A stretch of 64,000 bases of DNA from Sphingomonas sanguinis NBRC 13937 (GCF_001591005.1 NZ_BCTY01000001.1:1-64000), one strand, 5' to 3'; shown: positions 19,252-29,091, counted from the stretch's first letter. A program made the numbers and translations. Notes: generated by a model not told the origin, from the sequence alone.

Positions 19252-21417
19252 TCATCGCTGCCGCCGAAGCGACAGGGTCGGCACCGCCTTGCTGGTGTCG
19301 AGCGCGGCACCGCGCCCCGAAAGCGAAGGATTGGTCATGAAATACCGATGCAGGTTGAAGGGGCGATCACCCGGCGTATCGCGGACATAGCTGCCATCGG
19401 GCTCCAGCTCCCAGCTTTGTTCGTTGTCGAGCAGGTTGGCGACCATCACTTGGTCCAAAATCTGGTCGTGCACGGTCGGGTTCTGGATGGGCAGCATATA
19501 TTCGACCCGGCGATCGAAATTGCGCGGCATCCAGTCGGCCGAGGAGATGAAGACCTTGGCCGAGTCGTGCGGCAGGACCTTGCCGTCACCAAACGCCCAG
19601 ATGCGGCTATGCTCCAGGAAGCGGCCGACGACCGACTTGACCCGGATGTTATCCGACATGCCCGGCACGCCGGGCCGCAGGCAGCAGATGCCGCGCACGA
19701 TCAGGTCGATCTGGACGCCCGCATCGCTGGCTTCGTACAGCTTTTCGATGACCTGAGGATCGACCAGCGAGTTGACCTTGGCCCACAGGCTGCCCTTACG
19801 CCCCGCCCGGGCATGGGCGATCTCGGCATCGATCAGCGCCATCAGATTGTGGCGCAGGTCGCGGGGGGACAGGCTGACCCGGTTCATCGCCACCGGTTCG
19901 ACATAGCCGGTGATATAGTTGAACATCTGCGCCGCATCGCGCCCGATCAGCGGATCGGCGGTGAAGAAGCTGAGATCGGTATAGATGCGCGCGGTGACCG
20001 GGTGGTAGTTGCCCGTGCCGAAGTGGCAATAGGTGCGGAAATCGCTGCCCTCGCGCCGCACGACCATCGACACCTTGGCATGGGTCTTCCAGTCGATAAA
20101 GCCATAGACGACCTGCACGCCCGCCCGCTCCAGTGCGGACGCCCAATAGAGGTTCTGTTCCTCGTCGAAGCGCGCCTTCAGCTCGACGATGGCGGTCACC
20201 GACTTACCCGCTTCGGCCGCGGCGATCAGCGCCGCGATGACCGCCGACTGTTTGCCCGCGCGGTAGAGCGTCTGCTTGATCGCCACCACGTCCGGGTCCG
20301 CCGCCGCCTGTTTCAGGAAAGCGATGACGACCTCGAACGTCTCATAGGGGTGGTGGACGACGATATCCTTGGCCTTGATCGCGGCGAAGCAATCGCCCGC
20401 AAATTCGCGGATACGCTCCGGGAAACGCGGGGAGTAGGACGGGAATTTCAGGTCCGGGCGATCCTCGTCGACCATCGCCACCAGATCACCGATGCCCAGC
20501 ATGTTGCCGCTCTCGGTAATGATTGCGTCCGCGCCGCCTAGTTCGTCGCGCAGCACATCGGCCAGTTCGTCTGGCATGCCGGTTTCCAGCTCCAGCCGAA
20601 TCACCCGTCCACGCCGCCGCCGCTTGATCGCGTTGGCGAAGTAGCGGACCAAATCCTCCGCCTCTTCCTCGATTTCGATATCGCTGTCGCGCAGCACGCG
20701 GAAGGTCGCCGCCCCGTTGACGATATAGCCGGGGAACAACAGCCCCGAGAACCGGCGAAGGATGGTCTCGATCGAGACGTAACGCGATCCCTCGCCAGGC
20801 AGACGGATGAAACGCGGCATGGTGGACGGAATCATCACCAACTCGCGAATCGGGGCCTTGTCCGACACGCGGGTCAGGTCGAAGATCATCGACAGACCCT
20901 TGTTGGGGATGAATGGAAATGGGTGGGCCGGGTCCAGCGCCTGCGGGGTCAGGATCGGAAAGACCTGATCGCGGACATGGTTTTCCAGCCAGGCACTTGC
21001 CTCCTGGTCGATGGCGTCACGACGCAGGACGAAGATGCCCGCCTCGTCCAGTAGGTTGCGCAGGTCTCCCCACACTTCCTGTTGGCTCTCCATCAGGCGA
21101 TCGGCTTCTTGCACGATCCCGCTCAGCTGCTGCCCCGGCGTCAGCCCGTCGACCGAGCGTTGCTCGACATCCTGTGCTTGCTGCCCCTTCAGGCCCGCCA
21201 CGCGGACCATGAAGAACTCGTCGAGGTTCGATCCCGAGATAGAGAGGAAGCGCAACCGCTCGAGCAGCGGATGGGCGGCGTTGCACGCCTCCTCCAGCAC
21301 CCGCCGGTTGAAGGCGAGCCAGGAAAGTTCGCGATTGAAGTAACGGCCGTTCGGCTCGGTCGAGAAGTGATCGTCGTCCGGTTCGGACATTTGCGCGATA
21401 TGAGCAGGACGGGTCAT
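19252..21417 (-). CDS. ppk1: Polyphosphate kinase 1
   Basis: Transfers the gamma-phosphate of ATP to polyphosphate, reversibly. 721 residues with N domain (FNRELSWLAFNRRVLEEA), head domain and the two C-terminal phospholipase-D-like domains. The autophosphorylated histidine lies in YCHFGTGNYHPVTARIYTD, and the second histidine region in LEHSRIWAFGDG. KARFDEEQN and GICCLRPG are further family signatures. The first ATG (21417) starts ten residues before another in-frame methionine (MSEPDDD); either is possible. hda lies 16 nt upstream, making hda-ppk1-ppx a run. Confidence 0.96.
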   Translation of the reverse strand: MTRPAHIAQMSEPDDDHFSTEPNGRYFNRELSWLAFNRRVLEEACNAAHPLLERLRFLSISGSNLDEFFMVRVAGLKGQQAQDVEQRSVDGLTPGQQLSGIVQEADRLMESQQEVWGDLRNLLDEAGIFVLRRDAIDQEASAWLENHVRDQVFPILTPQALDPAHPFPFIPNKGLSMIFDLTRVSDKAPIRELVMIPSTMPRFIRLPGEGSRYVSIETILRRFSGLLFPGYIVNGAATFRVLRDSDIEIEEEAEDLVRYFANAIKRRRRGRVIRLELETGMPDELADVLRDELGGADAIITESGNMLGIGDLVAMVDEDRPDLKFPSYSPRFPERIREFAGDCFAAIKAKDIVVHHPYETFEVVIAFLKQAAADPDVVAIKQTLYRAGKQSAVIAALIAAAEAGKSVTAIVELKARFDEEQNLYWASALERAGVQVVYGFIDWKTHAKVSMVVRREGSDFRTYCHFGTGNYHPVTARIYTDLSFFTADPLIGRDAAQMFNYITGYVEPVAMNRVSLSPRDLRHNLMALIDAEIAHARAGRKGSLWAKVNSLVDPQVIEKLYEASDAGVQIDLIVRGICCLRPGVPGMSDNIRVKSVVGRFLEHSRIWAFGDGKVLPHDSAKVFISSADWMPRNFDRRVEYMLPIQNPTVHDQILDQVMVANLLDNEQSWELEPDGSYVRDTPGDRPFNLHRYFMTNPSLSGRGAALDTSKAVPTLSLRRQR

Positions 21418-21433
21418 CGTTTCTCGCTTGGGC

Positions 21434-22042
21434 TTACGGCTCGGCGATCAGGCCAGCCGCGATCAGAGTGGATCGTGCAAGGGGAATGGACAAGCGCGCG
21501 CGCCGTTCCATCGCCCCCTGGTCGAGCATATCCACTGCGCGGATGACAGAAAGGTGACTCCGCTCGATCCGCAGCGTCAGCCACTCGATCAGGTCGGGTC
21601 GTGCATCCAGGCCGCGCCGCTCGAACAGATGCTCGAAGAGCCCCGCGACCAGTTCGTCATCGGGCGCGCCGATCTCGGCAAGGCTGCTGTTCGCCAGCCG
21701 CGAGCGCAGGTCGGGCAGCTTTACCTGCCAGCGCGGCGGCGGCGCATCCGCGACGATCAGCAGCGGCAACCGGTCGGCCTGCGCCCGGTTCCAGGCATGG
21801 AAGATCTGTACCTCCGGCACCCGCTCGGCATCGTCGATGATCGTGCCGCCGGTCCGCGCGGCGAAGATGCGCGCCAGTAGCGAGCGACCCGACTTGCGTG
21901 GGCCGGTCAGGATCGCGGCCATGGTCGGCCACGCCACCCATTGGTCGAGCATCCGCGCCGCCAACCGGTTGGACTCGGTCATCAGGAACGCATCGGATCG
22001 GGGGTCCGCCGGCCATTGCAACGGCAGCGCCATCTGGTTCAT
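21434..22042 (-). CDS. hdaA: DnaA-related HdaA-type replication regulator
   Basis: A 202-residue AAA+-like protein related to DnaA domain III. In Caulobacter HdaA works with the beta clamp to inactivate DnaA-ATP. The N-terminus MNQMALPLQW contains a QxxLPL-type clamp-binding motif (QMALPL). A degenerate P-loop follows (ILTGPRKSGRSLLARIF) and a Walker-B-like region (GTIIDDAERV). The P-loop has KSGRS rather than GSGKS, as in many Hda proteins. Its start overlaps the stop of the upstream exported-protein gene (ATGA), and ppk1 follows after 16 nt. Confidence 0.88.
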   Translation of the reverse strand: MNQMALPLQWPADPRSDAFLMTESNRLAARMLDQWVAWPTMAAILTGPRKSGRSLLARIFAARTGGTIIDDAERVPEVQIFHAWNRAQADRLPLLIVADAPPPRWQVKLPDLRSRLANSSLAEIGAPDDELVAGLFEHLFERRGLDARPDLIEWLTLRIERSHLSVIRAVDMLDQGAMERRARLSIPLARSTLIAAGLIAEP

Positions 22043-23298
22043 CCGGTCGTCACACTATCCGATGGAAGCGCGGGCGTCTGCACCTGGGGTGCGCGCCTGA
22101 TGCGCAAGGTCGTGCCCGAACCGGACACCTGGAATCCACGCTGCTCCAGCGCGCGGCGAAGCTGGTCGGGATCGCCGTCATAGGTCACCGCCATGATCGA
22201 TACGCCGCCCAGCGCCAGGCTGGTCGTGCTGGCCCGGACCACGCCGGGAATGGTGCGCACCAGGCTTTCGGCATTGGCGACTGCGCTGGCGGTAGGCGCG
22301 TCATATTGCAGCGAGACGGCGATGCCCGCGCCCGATGACGCGATGGCGGCATCCACTCCCGCGATCGGCTCCTCGCCCGGCGCACTGTCGTCGACGACGG
22401 CCACCTCCGCCTTGGGCGGCGGGGTGAGCGACGAATCGGGGTGCAGCGCACCGCTGGCCAGCGCCCGCTGGTACAGTCCGTCCAGTCGCGCCACGCCGGT
22501 ATCGAGCAACTGGTTCAGGCCGTCCGTGCTCCCGACCCGCAGGGTGATCGTACCCAGCAGCGCATTGTCGGGGCCATGCCGCGCCTCGAACACGCCGATC
22601 ACCGGGCCGCCGGGCCATTGGCGGTAAAGATGGACGACGGGGATCAGGATGTCCGACGCGCCATATTGATCGAGCACGGTCCGCCACCATCCACGCGAGC
22701 GGCGGCCGATCTGTCCGGCGTTCAGCAGCAGCGGGTCGGTGCCGGTGCCCGACGGCCGAATATAGTCGATCGTGCTGTTGCCCGTGCGGAACCGCGCCCA
22801 GGCCTGTTGCCACGGCGTGCGTGCCTCGAACATCTGCGACACGCCGCCCGAGACCTGCAGCGGCATGACCAGCATCGGCGGCGAGCGATCGGCATAGGCT
22901 GAGACGCCCAGCACCGAGGCCGCGCGTACCCGGTCGAACAACACGCCCAGCTTGGCGACATAGCGGGTCGGGCCGATCTGTTCGTTTTCGACCACAATGC
23001 CGCTGACTAGCGAATCGAGCAGGCCGTCCGACGCGCCGGTGCCGCTGCGCCCCAGTCGCTGGGCCAGCATCGCCCAGGCCTTGCGCTGCGCGATCCGCCA
23101 GCCGCCAAGCCGCGCATCCTCCGCCGTCTTGCCCGAAACATCGACCGACACCCCGGTCACTTCGTAGGAGCCGCCATTGTCGATGGGGGTAACGCCGCGC
23201 GACTGCCCTTCGATCTGGGCGAGCACCGCCCCGCCCCCGGCACCCAGGCCGACAAGCGCGACCAGACCGAACATCAAGGAGGGCGAACGCAAACGCAT
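22039..23298 (-). CDS. Exported protein of unknown function (DUF2066-like?)
   Basis: About 419 residues from ATG at 23298 (MRLRSPSLMFG), with a signal peptide whose core is FGLVALVGLGAGGGAVLA. The first part (VTGVSVDVSGKTAEDARLGGWRIAQRKAW ... RYVAKLGVLFDRVRA, split here into short pieces) resembles DUF2066-type proteins. The C-terminal about 80 residues look like a ferredoxin-like fold (ISVSLQYD-type strand, SLVRTIPGVVRAS helix, DPDQLRRALEQRGF helix) similar to heavy-metal-associated domains but without CxxC. Function unknown. It is translationally coupled to hdaA (ATGA) and divergent from purM. The frame extends to a TTG at 23355, which I reject as start. Confidence 0.72.
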   Translation of the reverse strand: MRLRSPSLMFGLVALVGLGAGGGAVLAQIEGQSRGVTPIDNGGSYEVTGVSVDVSGKTAEDARLGGWRIAQRKAWAMLAQRLGRSGTGASDGLLDSLVSGIVVENEQIGPTRYVAKLGVLFDRVRAASVLGVSAYADRSPPMLVMPLQVSGGVSQMFEARTPWQQAWARFRTGNSTIDYIRPSGTGTDPLLLNAGQIGRRSRGWWRTVLDQYGASDILIPVVHLYRQWPGGPVIGVFEARHGPDNALLGTITLRVGSTDGLNQLLDTGVARLDGLYQRALASGALHPDSSLTPPPKAEVAVVDDSAPGEEPIAGVDAAIASSGAGIAVSLQYDAPTASAVANAESLVRTIPGVVRASTTSLALGGVSIMAVTYDGDPDQLRRALEQRGFQVSGSGTTLRIRRAPQVQTPALPSDSVTTG

Positions 23299-23357
23299 CG
23301 CGGCCTTTTGGCGAACCAGACGTGGAAATCCAAGCGCGATGTCGCTAACCGGCAAAC

Positions 23358-24491
23358 ATGACCGACAATAGCACGCCGTCCCCCACCCCTTCGCCCGCCG
23401 AAACCGGCGCGTCCTACACCTATGCCGATGCGGGCGTTTCGATCGCCGCGGGCAACGCGCTGGTCCGCGCGATCGGCCCGCTCGCCAAGGCGACGCGGCG
23501 GCCGGGGGCCGATGCCGACCTGGGCGGCTTCGGTGGTTTCTTCGACCTGAAGGCCGCCGGTTTCACCGACCCGTTGCTGGTCGCGGCCAATGATGGCGTC
23601 GGCACCAAGCTGAAGCTCGCCATCGAGCATAACCGCCATGACGGCGTGGGCATCGATCTGGTCGCGATGTGCGCCAACGACCTCGTGGTGCAAGGCGCCG
23701 AGCCCTTGTTCTTCCTCGATTATTACGCGACCGCCAAGCTGGAGGGCGATGTCCCCGAGCGCGTCATCGCCTCGATTGCCGAGGGCTGTCGTATCGCGGG
23801 CTGCGCGCTGATCGGCGGCGAAACGGCCGAGATGCCGGGCATGTACGCGCCCGGCGACTATGACCTGGCGGGCTTCTGCGTCGGCGCGGTCGAGCGTGAC
23901 CAGGTGCTGACCGGTGCCACCATCGGTGATGGCGACGTTATCCTGGGCCTCGCCTCGTCGGGTGTCCATTCCAACGGCTTTTCGCTGGTCCGTCGTCTGG
24001 CCGCCGACAAGGGGTGGAAGCTCGATCGTCCCGCGCTGTTCGATCAGGACGTGCTGCTGATCGAGGCGCTGATGGCTCCGACTCGGATCTACGTCCGTTC
24101 GCTGCTCCCGTCGATCAAGGCGGGTTCGATCAAGGGGCTTGCCCATATCACCGGCGGCGGGCTGCTCGAAAACATCCCACGCGTGCTGCCCAAGGGCGCG
24201 CATGCCGTCGTCGATGCCGATGGCTGGGAACAGCCGCGCCTGATGGCCTTCCTGCAGGCGCAGGGTGGCATCGAGCCTGAGGAAATGGCGCGCACCTTCA
24301 ACTGCGGCGTCGGCATGGCGGTGATCGTCGCGGCCGACCAAGCCGATGCGGTCGCCGAGACGCTGCGCGCGGCGGGGGAGACGGTCGTCACCATCGGTCG
24401 GGTCGAATCGGGCGAGCGCGGCTGCACCGTCAAGGGTTCGGCGGGCACTTGGAGCGCGAAGGCGGACTGGACCGCGACCCATGTCGGCTGA
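23358..24491 (+). CDS. purM: Phosphoribosylformylglycinamidine cyclo-ligase (AIR synthetase)
   Basis: ATP-dependent ring closure giving aminoimidazole ribonucleotide in purine synthesis. 377 residues; typical motifs are [12 protein letters not shown] at the N-terminus, [57 protein letters not shown] and [16 protein letters not shown]. The first ~15 residues (rich in serine, threonine and proline) are a non-conserved extension. The divergent promoter region shared with the upstream exported protein gene is only about 60 nt. purN overlaps its end by 11 nt. Confidence 0.97.
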   Translation: MTDNSTPSPTPSPAETGASYTYADAGVSIAAGNALVRAIGPLAKATRRPGADADLGGFGGFFDLKAAGFTDPLLVAANDGVGTKLKLAIEHNRHDGVGIDLVAMCANDLVVQGAEPLFFLDYYATAKLEGDVPERVIASIAEGCRIAGCALIGGETAEMPGMYAPGDYDLAGFCVGAVERDQVLTGATIGDGDVILGLASSGVHSNGFSLVRRLAADKGWKLDRPALFDQDVLLIEALMAPTRIYVRSLLPSIKAGSIKGLAHITGGGLLENIPRVLPKGAHAVVDADGWEQPRLMAFLQAQGGIEPEEMARTFNCGVGMAVIVAADQADAVAETLRAAGETVVTIGRVESGERGCTVKGSAGTWSAKADWTATHVG

Positions 24492-25059
24492 CCAGCCGGT
24501 GAAGGTTGGTATCCTGATTTCCGGCCGGGGTTCCAACATGCAGTCGCTGGTCGCGGCGTCGAGGGAAGCGGGCGCGGCCTATCAGGTCGCCCTCGTCGCC
24601 TCCGACAAGCCCGAGGCGGCGGGACTGGCCTGGGCGAAGGAACAGGGGATCGCTACTTTCGCCCTGTCGCCCAAGGGCATCGGTAAGCCCGCCTATGAAG
24701 CGGCGATCGACCAAGCCCTGCGCGATGCGGGCGTTCAGGTGATCGCGCTGGCCGGTTACATGCGGCTGCTGTCCGGCGATTTCGTCGCGCGGTGGCAGGG
24801 ACGCATCGTCAACATCCACCCCTCGCTACTGCCGCTCTACAAGGGGCTCGACACGCATGCGCGCGCCATTGCGGCGGGCGATGCGACGGCGGGCTGCTCG
24901 GTCCATGTCGTGACCGAGGAACTGGATGACGGCGAAGTGCTGGGCCAGGCGGAGGTGCCGATCCTGCCGGGCGACGACGCCACGGCACTTGCGGCGCGTG
25001 TGCTCGTTGAGGAGCATCGTCTCTATCCCCAAGTCCTGACGGAGTTCGTGCGTCGATGA
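24481..25059 (+). CDS. purN: Phosphoribosylglycinamide formyltransferase
   Basis: Uses 10-formyl-THF to formylate GAR in purine synthesis. 192 residues beginning at ATG 24481 ([10 protein letters not shown]), inside the end of purM (11-nt overlap). Motifs: [11 protein letters not shown] phosphate-binding loop, [11 protein letters not shown], the catalytic [12 protein letters not shown] with asparagine and histidine, and the aspartate in [13 protein letters not shown]. The open frame upstream of the ATG lies within purM and is not used. purM-purN is a standard pair; the next small gene overlaps by 4 nt. Confidence 0.97.
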   Translation: MSADQPVKVGILISGRGSNMQSLVAASREAGAAYQVALVASDKPEAAGLAWAKEQGIATFALSPKGIGKPAYEAAIDQALRDAGVQVIALAGYMRLLSGDFVARWQGRIVNIHPSLLPLYKGLDTHARAIAAGDATAGCSVHVVTEELDDGEVLGQAEVPILPGDDATALAARVLVEEHRLYPQVLTEFVRR

Positions 25060-25343
25060 CCGATACCCTGACCCGCATCCGCGACATCGCCATGCTGCTG
25101 CCCGGCACGACCGAAGATACGCAGGCGAGCGAAACCCGCTTCCTGGTCGAAGGCAAGCCGTTCGTCCGCGTCGCGGAAGGCGCGTCGGGCGTGCATGTCT
25201 GCACCGCCGACGAAGGCACCGAGCCGCATTGGAGCGAGATCGCGCTGTCGGGCGACATCGACTGGACGCTGGTCGAGGATCGCATCGCGCGGAGTTGGGA
25301 ACTGGTCGCGCCAACCGAGTTGCTGGAGGCTGGCGGCCGATGA
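25056..25343 (+). CDS. Small YjbR-like protein
   Basis: A 95-residue protein that may be a shortened MmcQ/YjbR-family member: it has the pattern MLLPGTTEDTQ, a central FLVEGKPFVRV and a C-terminal VEDRIARSWELVAPTELL helix. In that family the role is unclear, although a DNA-binding fold (double-wing) is known. It starts in the purN stop codon (ATGA) and its own stop overlaps the next gene, so it is translated as part of the purMN run. The family call is moderate; a plain small conserved protein is the alternative. Confidence 0.65.
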   Translation: MTDTLTRIRDIAMLLPGTTEDTQASETRFLVEGKPFVRVAEGASGVHVCTADEGTEPHWSEIALSGDIDWTLVEDRIARSWELVAPTELLEAGGR

Positions 25344-25939
25344 GTGACCGGGCTGGTGACGAAGCGGCCGACCGCGCCAAGTCACGGCGCCGCTTGCTGA
25401 GCCTGGCGGAGTTCGTCGCGGTGGCGGGCCTGCTCGTCGCTGCGCTCACGCTCTATCTCAACTGGTCCCAACGGCGCAGCGATGCCGCCGACAAGGCCGC
25501 GACCGCCACGGCGCAGCGCAACGAGCGCGCCCGGTTGGATCTGACCGCCACGGTCGAGAATGACGGCCGCCGCCTGGCGCTGCGCGATCCGAATCACGAC
25601 CTTCAGGATGTGGCGATAGACTTTCCGGGGAAGTCGGGCATTGCCCGTCAAGCGCCGGTCGGCGATCCGGTGATCGAGGCAGGGCCGATCGCCGATCCGA
25701 TCCTGGCCCTGACCGATGGCCAGACGGACACGAAGGAAGGCCGCCTGCCCGTGCTGATCACCGTCCGCTACTGGGACGGCGATACTGCGCGGACCGTGAC
25801 GGGCCTGTACGACGTGATCTGGAGCACCCATGGCCGGTTGCTGCGCGGCCGAACGTTGCGGCTGGAAGGACTGCGGCTGAAGGATCGCAACGGCACGCCC
25901 GCCAAGCTCGACGCGGCCTGGGCGGCCAAGCGCGGCTAA
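25340..25939 (+). CDS. Membrane-anchored protein of unknown function
   Basis: A 199-residue protein with a positively charged N-terminus (KSRRR), one membrane segment (LAEFVAVAGLLVAALTLYL) and a soluble C-terminal part beginning with an alanine-rich helix (DAADKAATATAQRNERARL). Several strand-like segments follow (TVENDGRRLALRD, PVLITVRYWDGDTARTVTGLY). With one N-terminal helix and no signal cleavage motif it is probably a bitopic inner-membrane protein. Family not recognised. It overlaps the upstream small gene by 4 nt and the convergent GNAT gene by 4 nt. Confidence 0.72.
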   Translation: MSDRAGDEAADRAKSRRRLLSLAEFVAVAGLLVAALTLYLNWSQRRSDAADKAATATAQRNERARLDLTATVENDGRRLALRDPNHDLQDVAIDFPGKSGIARQAPVGDPVIEAGPIADPILALTDGQTDTKEGRLPVLITVRYWDGDTARTVTGLYDVIWSTHGRLLRGRTLRLEGLRLKDRNGTPAKLDAAWAAKRG

Positions 25940-26454
25940 AGGTCGCGGGCGTAGACGACATCGTCATAAACGGTGTCGCCGACGCGAAACTGGCGCGTTC
26001 CAGCCAGCGTAAAGCCTTCACGTTCGTAGAACGCGCGTGCATTGTGGTTGATTCCCAGTACGCCCAGCAGCATGCGGCGGCGTCCAAGGGCTCGCGCATC
26101 GTCGATGGCACGCGTCATGAGCTTGTGACCCAATCCGGTGCCGCGCGTCAGCGACAGGGCGTAGATGCGGCGGAGTTCGATGTCGCGGGGGCCGGTTTCG
26201 ATCGGCAGATCGGGCGGTACGAGAAGACTATAGCCGACCGGCGCGGCGCCGTTGGGATGCTCAGCCAAGGTGGCGACGCAGGACATGTCCGCGATCCAGC
26301 CATCGAACTTGGCGACTGAGCTGTTGGTGGTGCAGTGGCGCACCATGTCGGGACCGGTGATGATCCCGGCAAAAGTCTCGAGGAAACTGGCGGCCGCGAC
26401 CAGCGACAGCGCGGGCGCATCGCCCGGCCCCGCCTGTCGCAGCCGCCATTCCAT
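25936..26454 (-). CDS. GNAT-family N-acetyltransferase
   Basis: A 172-residue acetyl-CoA-dependent acetyltransferase; substrate unknown. The fold is supported by the segment RRIYALSLTRGTGLGHKLM, where the TGLGHKL part is the R/QxxGxG/A acetyl-CoA loop, and by the closing NARAFYEREGFTLAGTRQF motif typical of the last helix and strand. Its start shares a base with the ndk stop (TGATG), so it is translated from the same message. It converges on the membrane-anchored protein gene with a 4-nt overlap. Confidence 0.88.
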   Translation of the reverse strand: MEWRLRQAGPGDAPALSLVAAASFLETFAGIITGPDMVRHCTTNSSVAKFDGWIADMSCVATLAEHPNGAAPVGYSLLVPPDLPIETGPRDIELRRIYALSLTRGTGLGHKLMTRAIDDARALGRRRMLLGVLGINHNARAFYEREGFTLAGTRQFRVGDTVYDDVVYARDL

Positions 26455-26876
26455 CAGCCGACGATTTCTTCCGGCTTGAAGAAGTACGCGATCTCGATCT
26501 CGGCATTCTCGTCCGAGTCCGAACCGTGGACGGTGTTGGCTTCGATCGACTCGGCCAGTTCCTTGCGGATCGTGCCCGGCTCGGCATTCGCCGGGTTGGT
26601 CGCGCCCATGATGTCACGGTTGCGCTGCATTGCGTTCTCGCCCTCGAGAACCTGCACGACGACCGGACCCGAGATCATGAACTCGACCAGATCGTTGAAG
26701 AAGGGGCGCTCCTTGTGCACCGCGTAGAAGCCTTCGGCCTGCTCGCGGGTCATCTGGATACGCTTCGAGGCGACGACGCGCAGGCCGGCTTCCTCCAGCA
26801 TCTTGGTGACGGCGCCGGTCAGGTTGCGGCGGGTCGCGTCGGGCTTGATGATCGAAAAGGTACGGTTCGCGGCCAT
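26454..26876 (-). CDS. ndk: Nucleoside diphosphate kinase
   Basis: Balances NTP pools by phosphate transfer from ATP through a phosphohistidine. At 140 residues from ATG 26876 ([15 protein letters not shown]) it has the exact family length. The catalytic histidine is in [35 protein letters not shown] and [12 protein letters not shown] are also standard. The longer frame begins at a TTG at 26948 and is discarded. The upstream gap to holC holds a GC-rich 7-bp hairpin (26917-26941) and a CATTGCAATG palindrome (26941-26950). Confidence 0.98.
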   Translation of the reverse strand: MAANRTFSIIKPDATRRNLTGAVTKMLEEAGLRVVASKRIQMTREQAEGFYAVHKERPFFNDLVEFMISGPVVVQVLEGENAMQRNRDIMGATNPANAEPGTIRKELAESIEANTVHGSDSDENAEIEIAYFFKPEEIVG

Positions 26877-26993
26877 GATGGTCACGCAGCTCCTGAATAA
26901 GTTGGCTGGAAGTGGCGCCGCCCTAGTCGGGGCCGGGCGGCATTGCAATGTCTTATGGTGAGCGGTTGATCCTCCCCCTCGCCAGGGCGATCG

Positions 26994-27434
26994 CTATGCC
27001 GCCTGTTCCCAGCGACCTTGGTCGTTCTGCTTCCAGTAACGCCGTTCCACCCCTTCGCGGTCGGCCAACGCGCGCCAGGCTGCGCGCGCCTCGGCGATAC
27101 GGTCGCGGTCGAAGAAGTGAAACGTGCGATCGAAGTCGAGCGCCTCGTCGCGCCACACGCCGTCTGCCAGTGCGACATGGCGCGCGCCATTGGTCGGCTG
27201 CACCTCGGATGCGATCAGGATCGGCTGGGCGGCATCGTCCGCTTCCCCCGCCTGGGCATGGGGCAGGAACCCGTCAGGGGGGATCATCCACAATTGCCGG
27301 TCGAGCGCGGCGCGCTGTTCGGCATCGCCGCTTACGATCAACAGGCGACCACCGCCCGCCATCACCCGATCGGCGATGACGGGCAGCAGCCGGTCGAGCG
27401 GCGCCATCGTCAGATGATAGAAATCGACCTGCAC
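26994..27434 (-). CDS. holC: DNA polymerase III chi subunit
   Basis: Clamp-loader accessory protein that links the polymerase to single-strand binding protein. 146 residues starting at GTG 27434 (VQVDFYHLT), chosen because AGGGAG lies 6 nt upstream and because family members begin with VDFYHL. Further support: LLIVSGDAEQRAALDRQLWMI and the C-terminal RYWKQNDQGRWEQ. It lies 19 nt downstream of pepA, the same pepA-holC order seen in E. coli. The frame runs upstream into pepA without a good start. Confidence 0.93.
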   Translation of the reverse strand: MQVDFYHLTMAPLDRLLPVIADRVMAGGGRLLIVSGDAEQRAALDRQLWMIPPDGFLPHAQAGEADDAAQPILIASEVQPTNGARHVALADGVWRDEALDFDRTFHFFDRDRIAEARAAWRALADREGVERRYWKQNDQGRWEQAA

Positions 27435-27453
27435 GCGCCGCTCCCTGCTTCGA

Positions 27454-28920
27454 TTACGCCTCGAACCGCTCGGCGACGAACCGGTCGAGCAGGCGCACGC
27501 CGTAACCGGTCGCGCCCTTGTCGTGGTTGATGCCGGGCTTGTCCGACCAGACCATGCCCGCGATATCCAGATGCGCCCAGGCGACACCCTCATGGATGTA
27601 GCGCTTCAGGAACTGCGCCGCCGTGATCGAGCCGCCGCCGCGCGGACCGACATTCTTCATGTCGGCGATCTGGCTGTCGATCAGCTTGTCATAGGCATCG
27701 CTGAGCGGGAAGCGCCACAGCTTCTCGCCCGTTTCCTTGCCCGCCGCCAACAGCGCGTCGGCCAGCGAATCGTCATTGGCGAACAGGCCGCCATGCTCGT
27801 TGCCCAGGCTGATGATCATCGCGCCGGTCAGCGTCGCGAGATCGACGATGGTCGAGGGCAAATGCGTCTTCTGGACCCAGGTCAGCGCGTCGCACAGGAC
27901 CAGGCGGCCTTCGGCGTCGGTGTTGATGACCTCGATCGTCTGGCCCGACATCGACGTCACGACGTCGCCGGGACGCTGCGCATTGCCGTCGGGCATGTTC
28001 TCGACCAGGCCCATGACGCCGACGACATTGGCCTTGGCCTTGCGCGCGGCGATCGCCTTCATGGCACCCGCGACGGCACCCGCGCCGCCCATGTCCCACT
28101 TCATGTCTTCCATGCCAGCGGCTGGCTTGATCGAAATCCCGCCGGTGTCGAAGGTCACGCCCTTGCCGACCAGCGCCAGCGTCTCGGCATCGGCCGCGCC
28201 GCCATTCCACTTCAGGACGAGCAGACGTCCTTCGCGCACCGAGCCCTGGCTGACGCCCAGCAGAGCCCCCATGCCCAAGTCGCGCATCTGCGCCTCGTCG
28301 AGCACGGTGACCTCCAGGCCGAGCCCCTCGACATCGGCCAGCACGCGCTCGACAAAGGTCTCGGGATAGAGCTTGTTCGGCGGCTCCGAGACGAGCGTAC
28401 GGGTCAACTCCAGCCCGCCGTTCACCGCATGGATGCGGGCATAGGCCGCCTCGGCATCGGTGTCCGCGTCGACGATCGCGATACGCGTCAGGGTCGGCTT
28501 GGCGCTTTCGGGCAGCTTGGTGCGATAGACGTCGTGCCGCCAGCCGCGTTGCACCGCAGCCCCGGCGAATTCGGCGACTGCAGTCGCGGACGGCTTGGTA
28601 CCCAGCCCGGTCAGGATCAGCGACGCCGAGGATGCGGTGGTCAGCAGCTTGGCGGTCAGCGCGCCGCCCGCCTTGCGCCAATCCGCATCGGTGCCCGAAC
28701 CGATGCCCAGCAAGATGATGCGACGAATGCTACCGTCGAAGGGGGCGAAGAACTCGACCACGGAGCCCGCCTCGCCCTTGAAGCGCGCGGCCGCGATCGC
28801 CGCCTGGCCCATCGCGACCATGCCGTCCCCGCCCGCTCGAGCGAAGTCCGTCTGATCCTTGCCCAGCGGAATGACGACAACGTCGTCGGACTCGACGGAG
28901 GCATTGAACGCGATCTGCAT
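27454..28920 (-). CDS. pepA: Leucyl aminopeptidase (M17 family)
   Basis: Two-metal aminopeptidase removing N-terminal residues from peptides. 488 residues with the M17 signature NTDAEGRLVLCDAL, the metal ligands in LVGKGVTFDTGGISIKP (lysine and aspartate) and KWDMGGAGAVAG, and the C-terminal HLDIAGMVW. The N-terminal macro-like domain is also present (MQIAFNASVES start). In E. coli PepA doubles as a DNA-binding repressor; nothing here decides that. It is followed by holC and divergent from lptD across about 170 nt. Confidence 0.96.
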   Translation of the reverse strand: MQIAFNASVESDDVVVIPLGKDQTDFARAGGDGMVAMGQAAIAAARFKGEAGSVVEFFAPFDGSIRRIILLGIGSGTDADWRKAGGALTAKLLTTASSASLILTGLGTKPSATAVAEFAGAAVQRGWRHDVYRTKLPESAKPTLTRIAIVDADTDAEAAYARIHAVNGGLELTRTLVSEPPNKLYPETFVERVLADVEGLGLEVTVLDEAQMRDLGMGALLGVSQGSVREGRLLVLKWNGGAADAETLALVGKGVTFDTGGISIKPAAGMEDMKWDMGGAGAVAGAMKAIAARKAKANVVGVMGLVENMPDGNAQRPGDVVTSMSGQTIEVINTDAEGRLVLCDALTWVQKTHLPSTIVDLATLTGAMIISLGNEHGGLFANDDSLADALLAAGKETGEKLWRFPLSDAYDKLIDSQIADMKNVGPRGGGSITAAQFLKRYIHEGVAWAHLDIAGMVWSDKPGINHDKGATGYGVRLLDRFVAERFEA

Positions 28921-29091
28921 GAAGAACCTCTGATCAACTGATATCGGATGCTACCATCTAGGCCTTGTGCCGCTCGAGGCAAGCGCGCGATTGCAGCAAG
29001 CCGCCGGTGATGCGATAGGCGGGCGTTCAGCGGCGTCGCCCGGCCGGGGGAGGCTTATCATCGTGTCGGCAAGGACGGACCAGATATCATC

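Noticed and set aside
23299..23355. TTG start and extra 19 residues for the exported protein before hdaA
   Set aside because: Would place the signal peptide too far inside and lacks a ribosome-binding site; ATG at 23298 fits a signal peptide.
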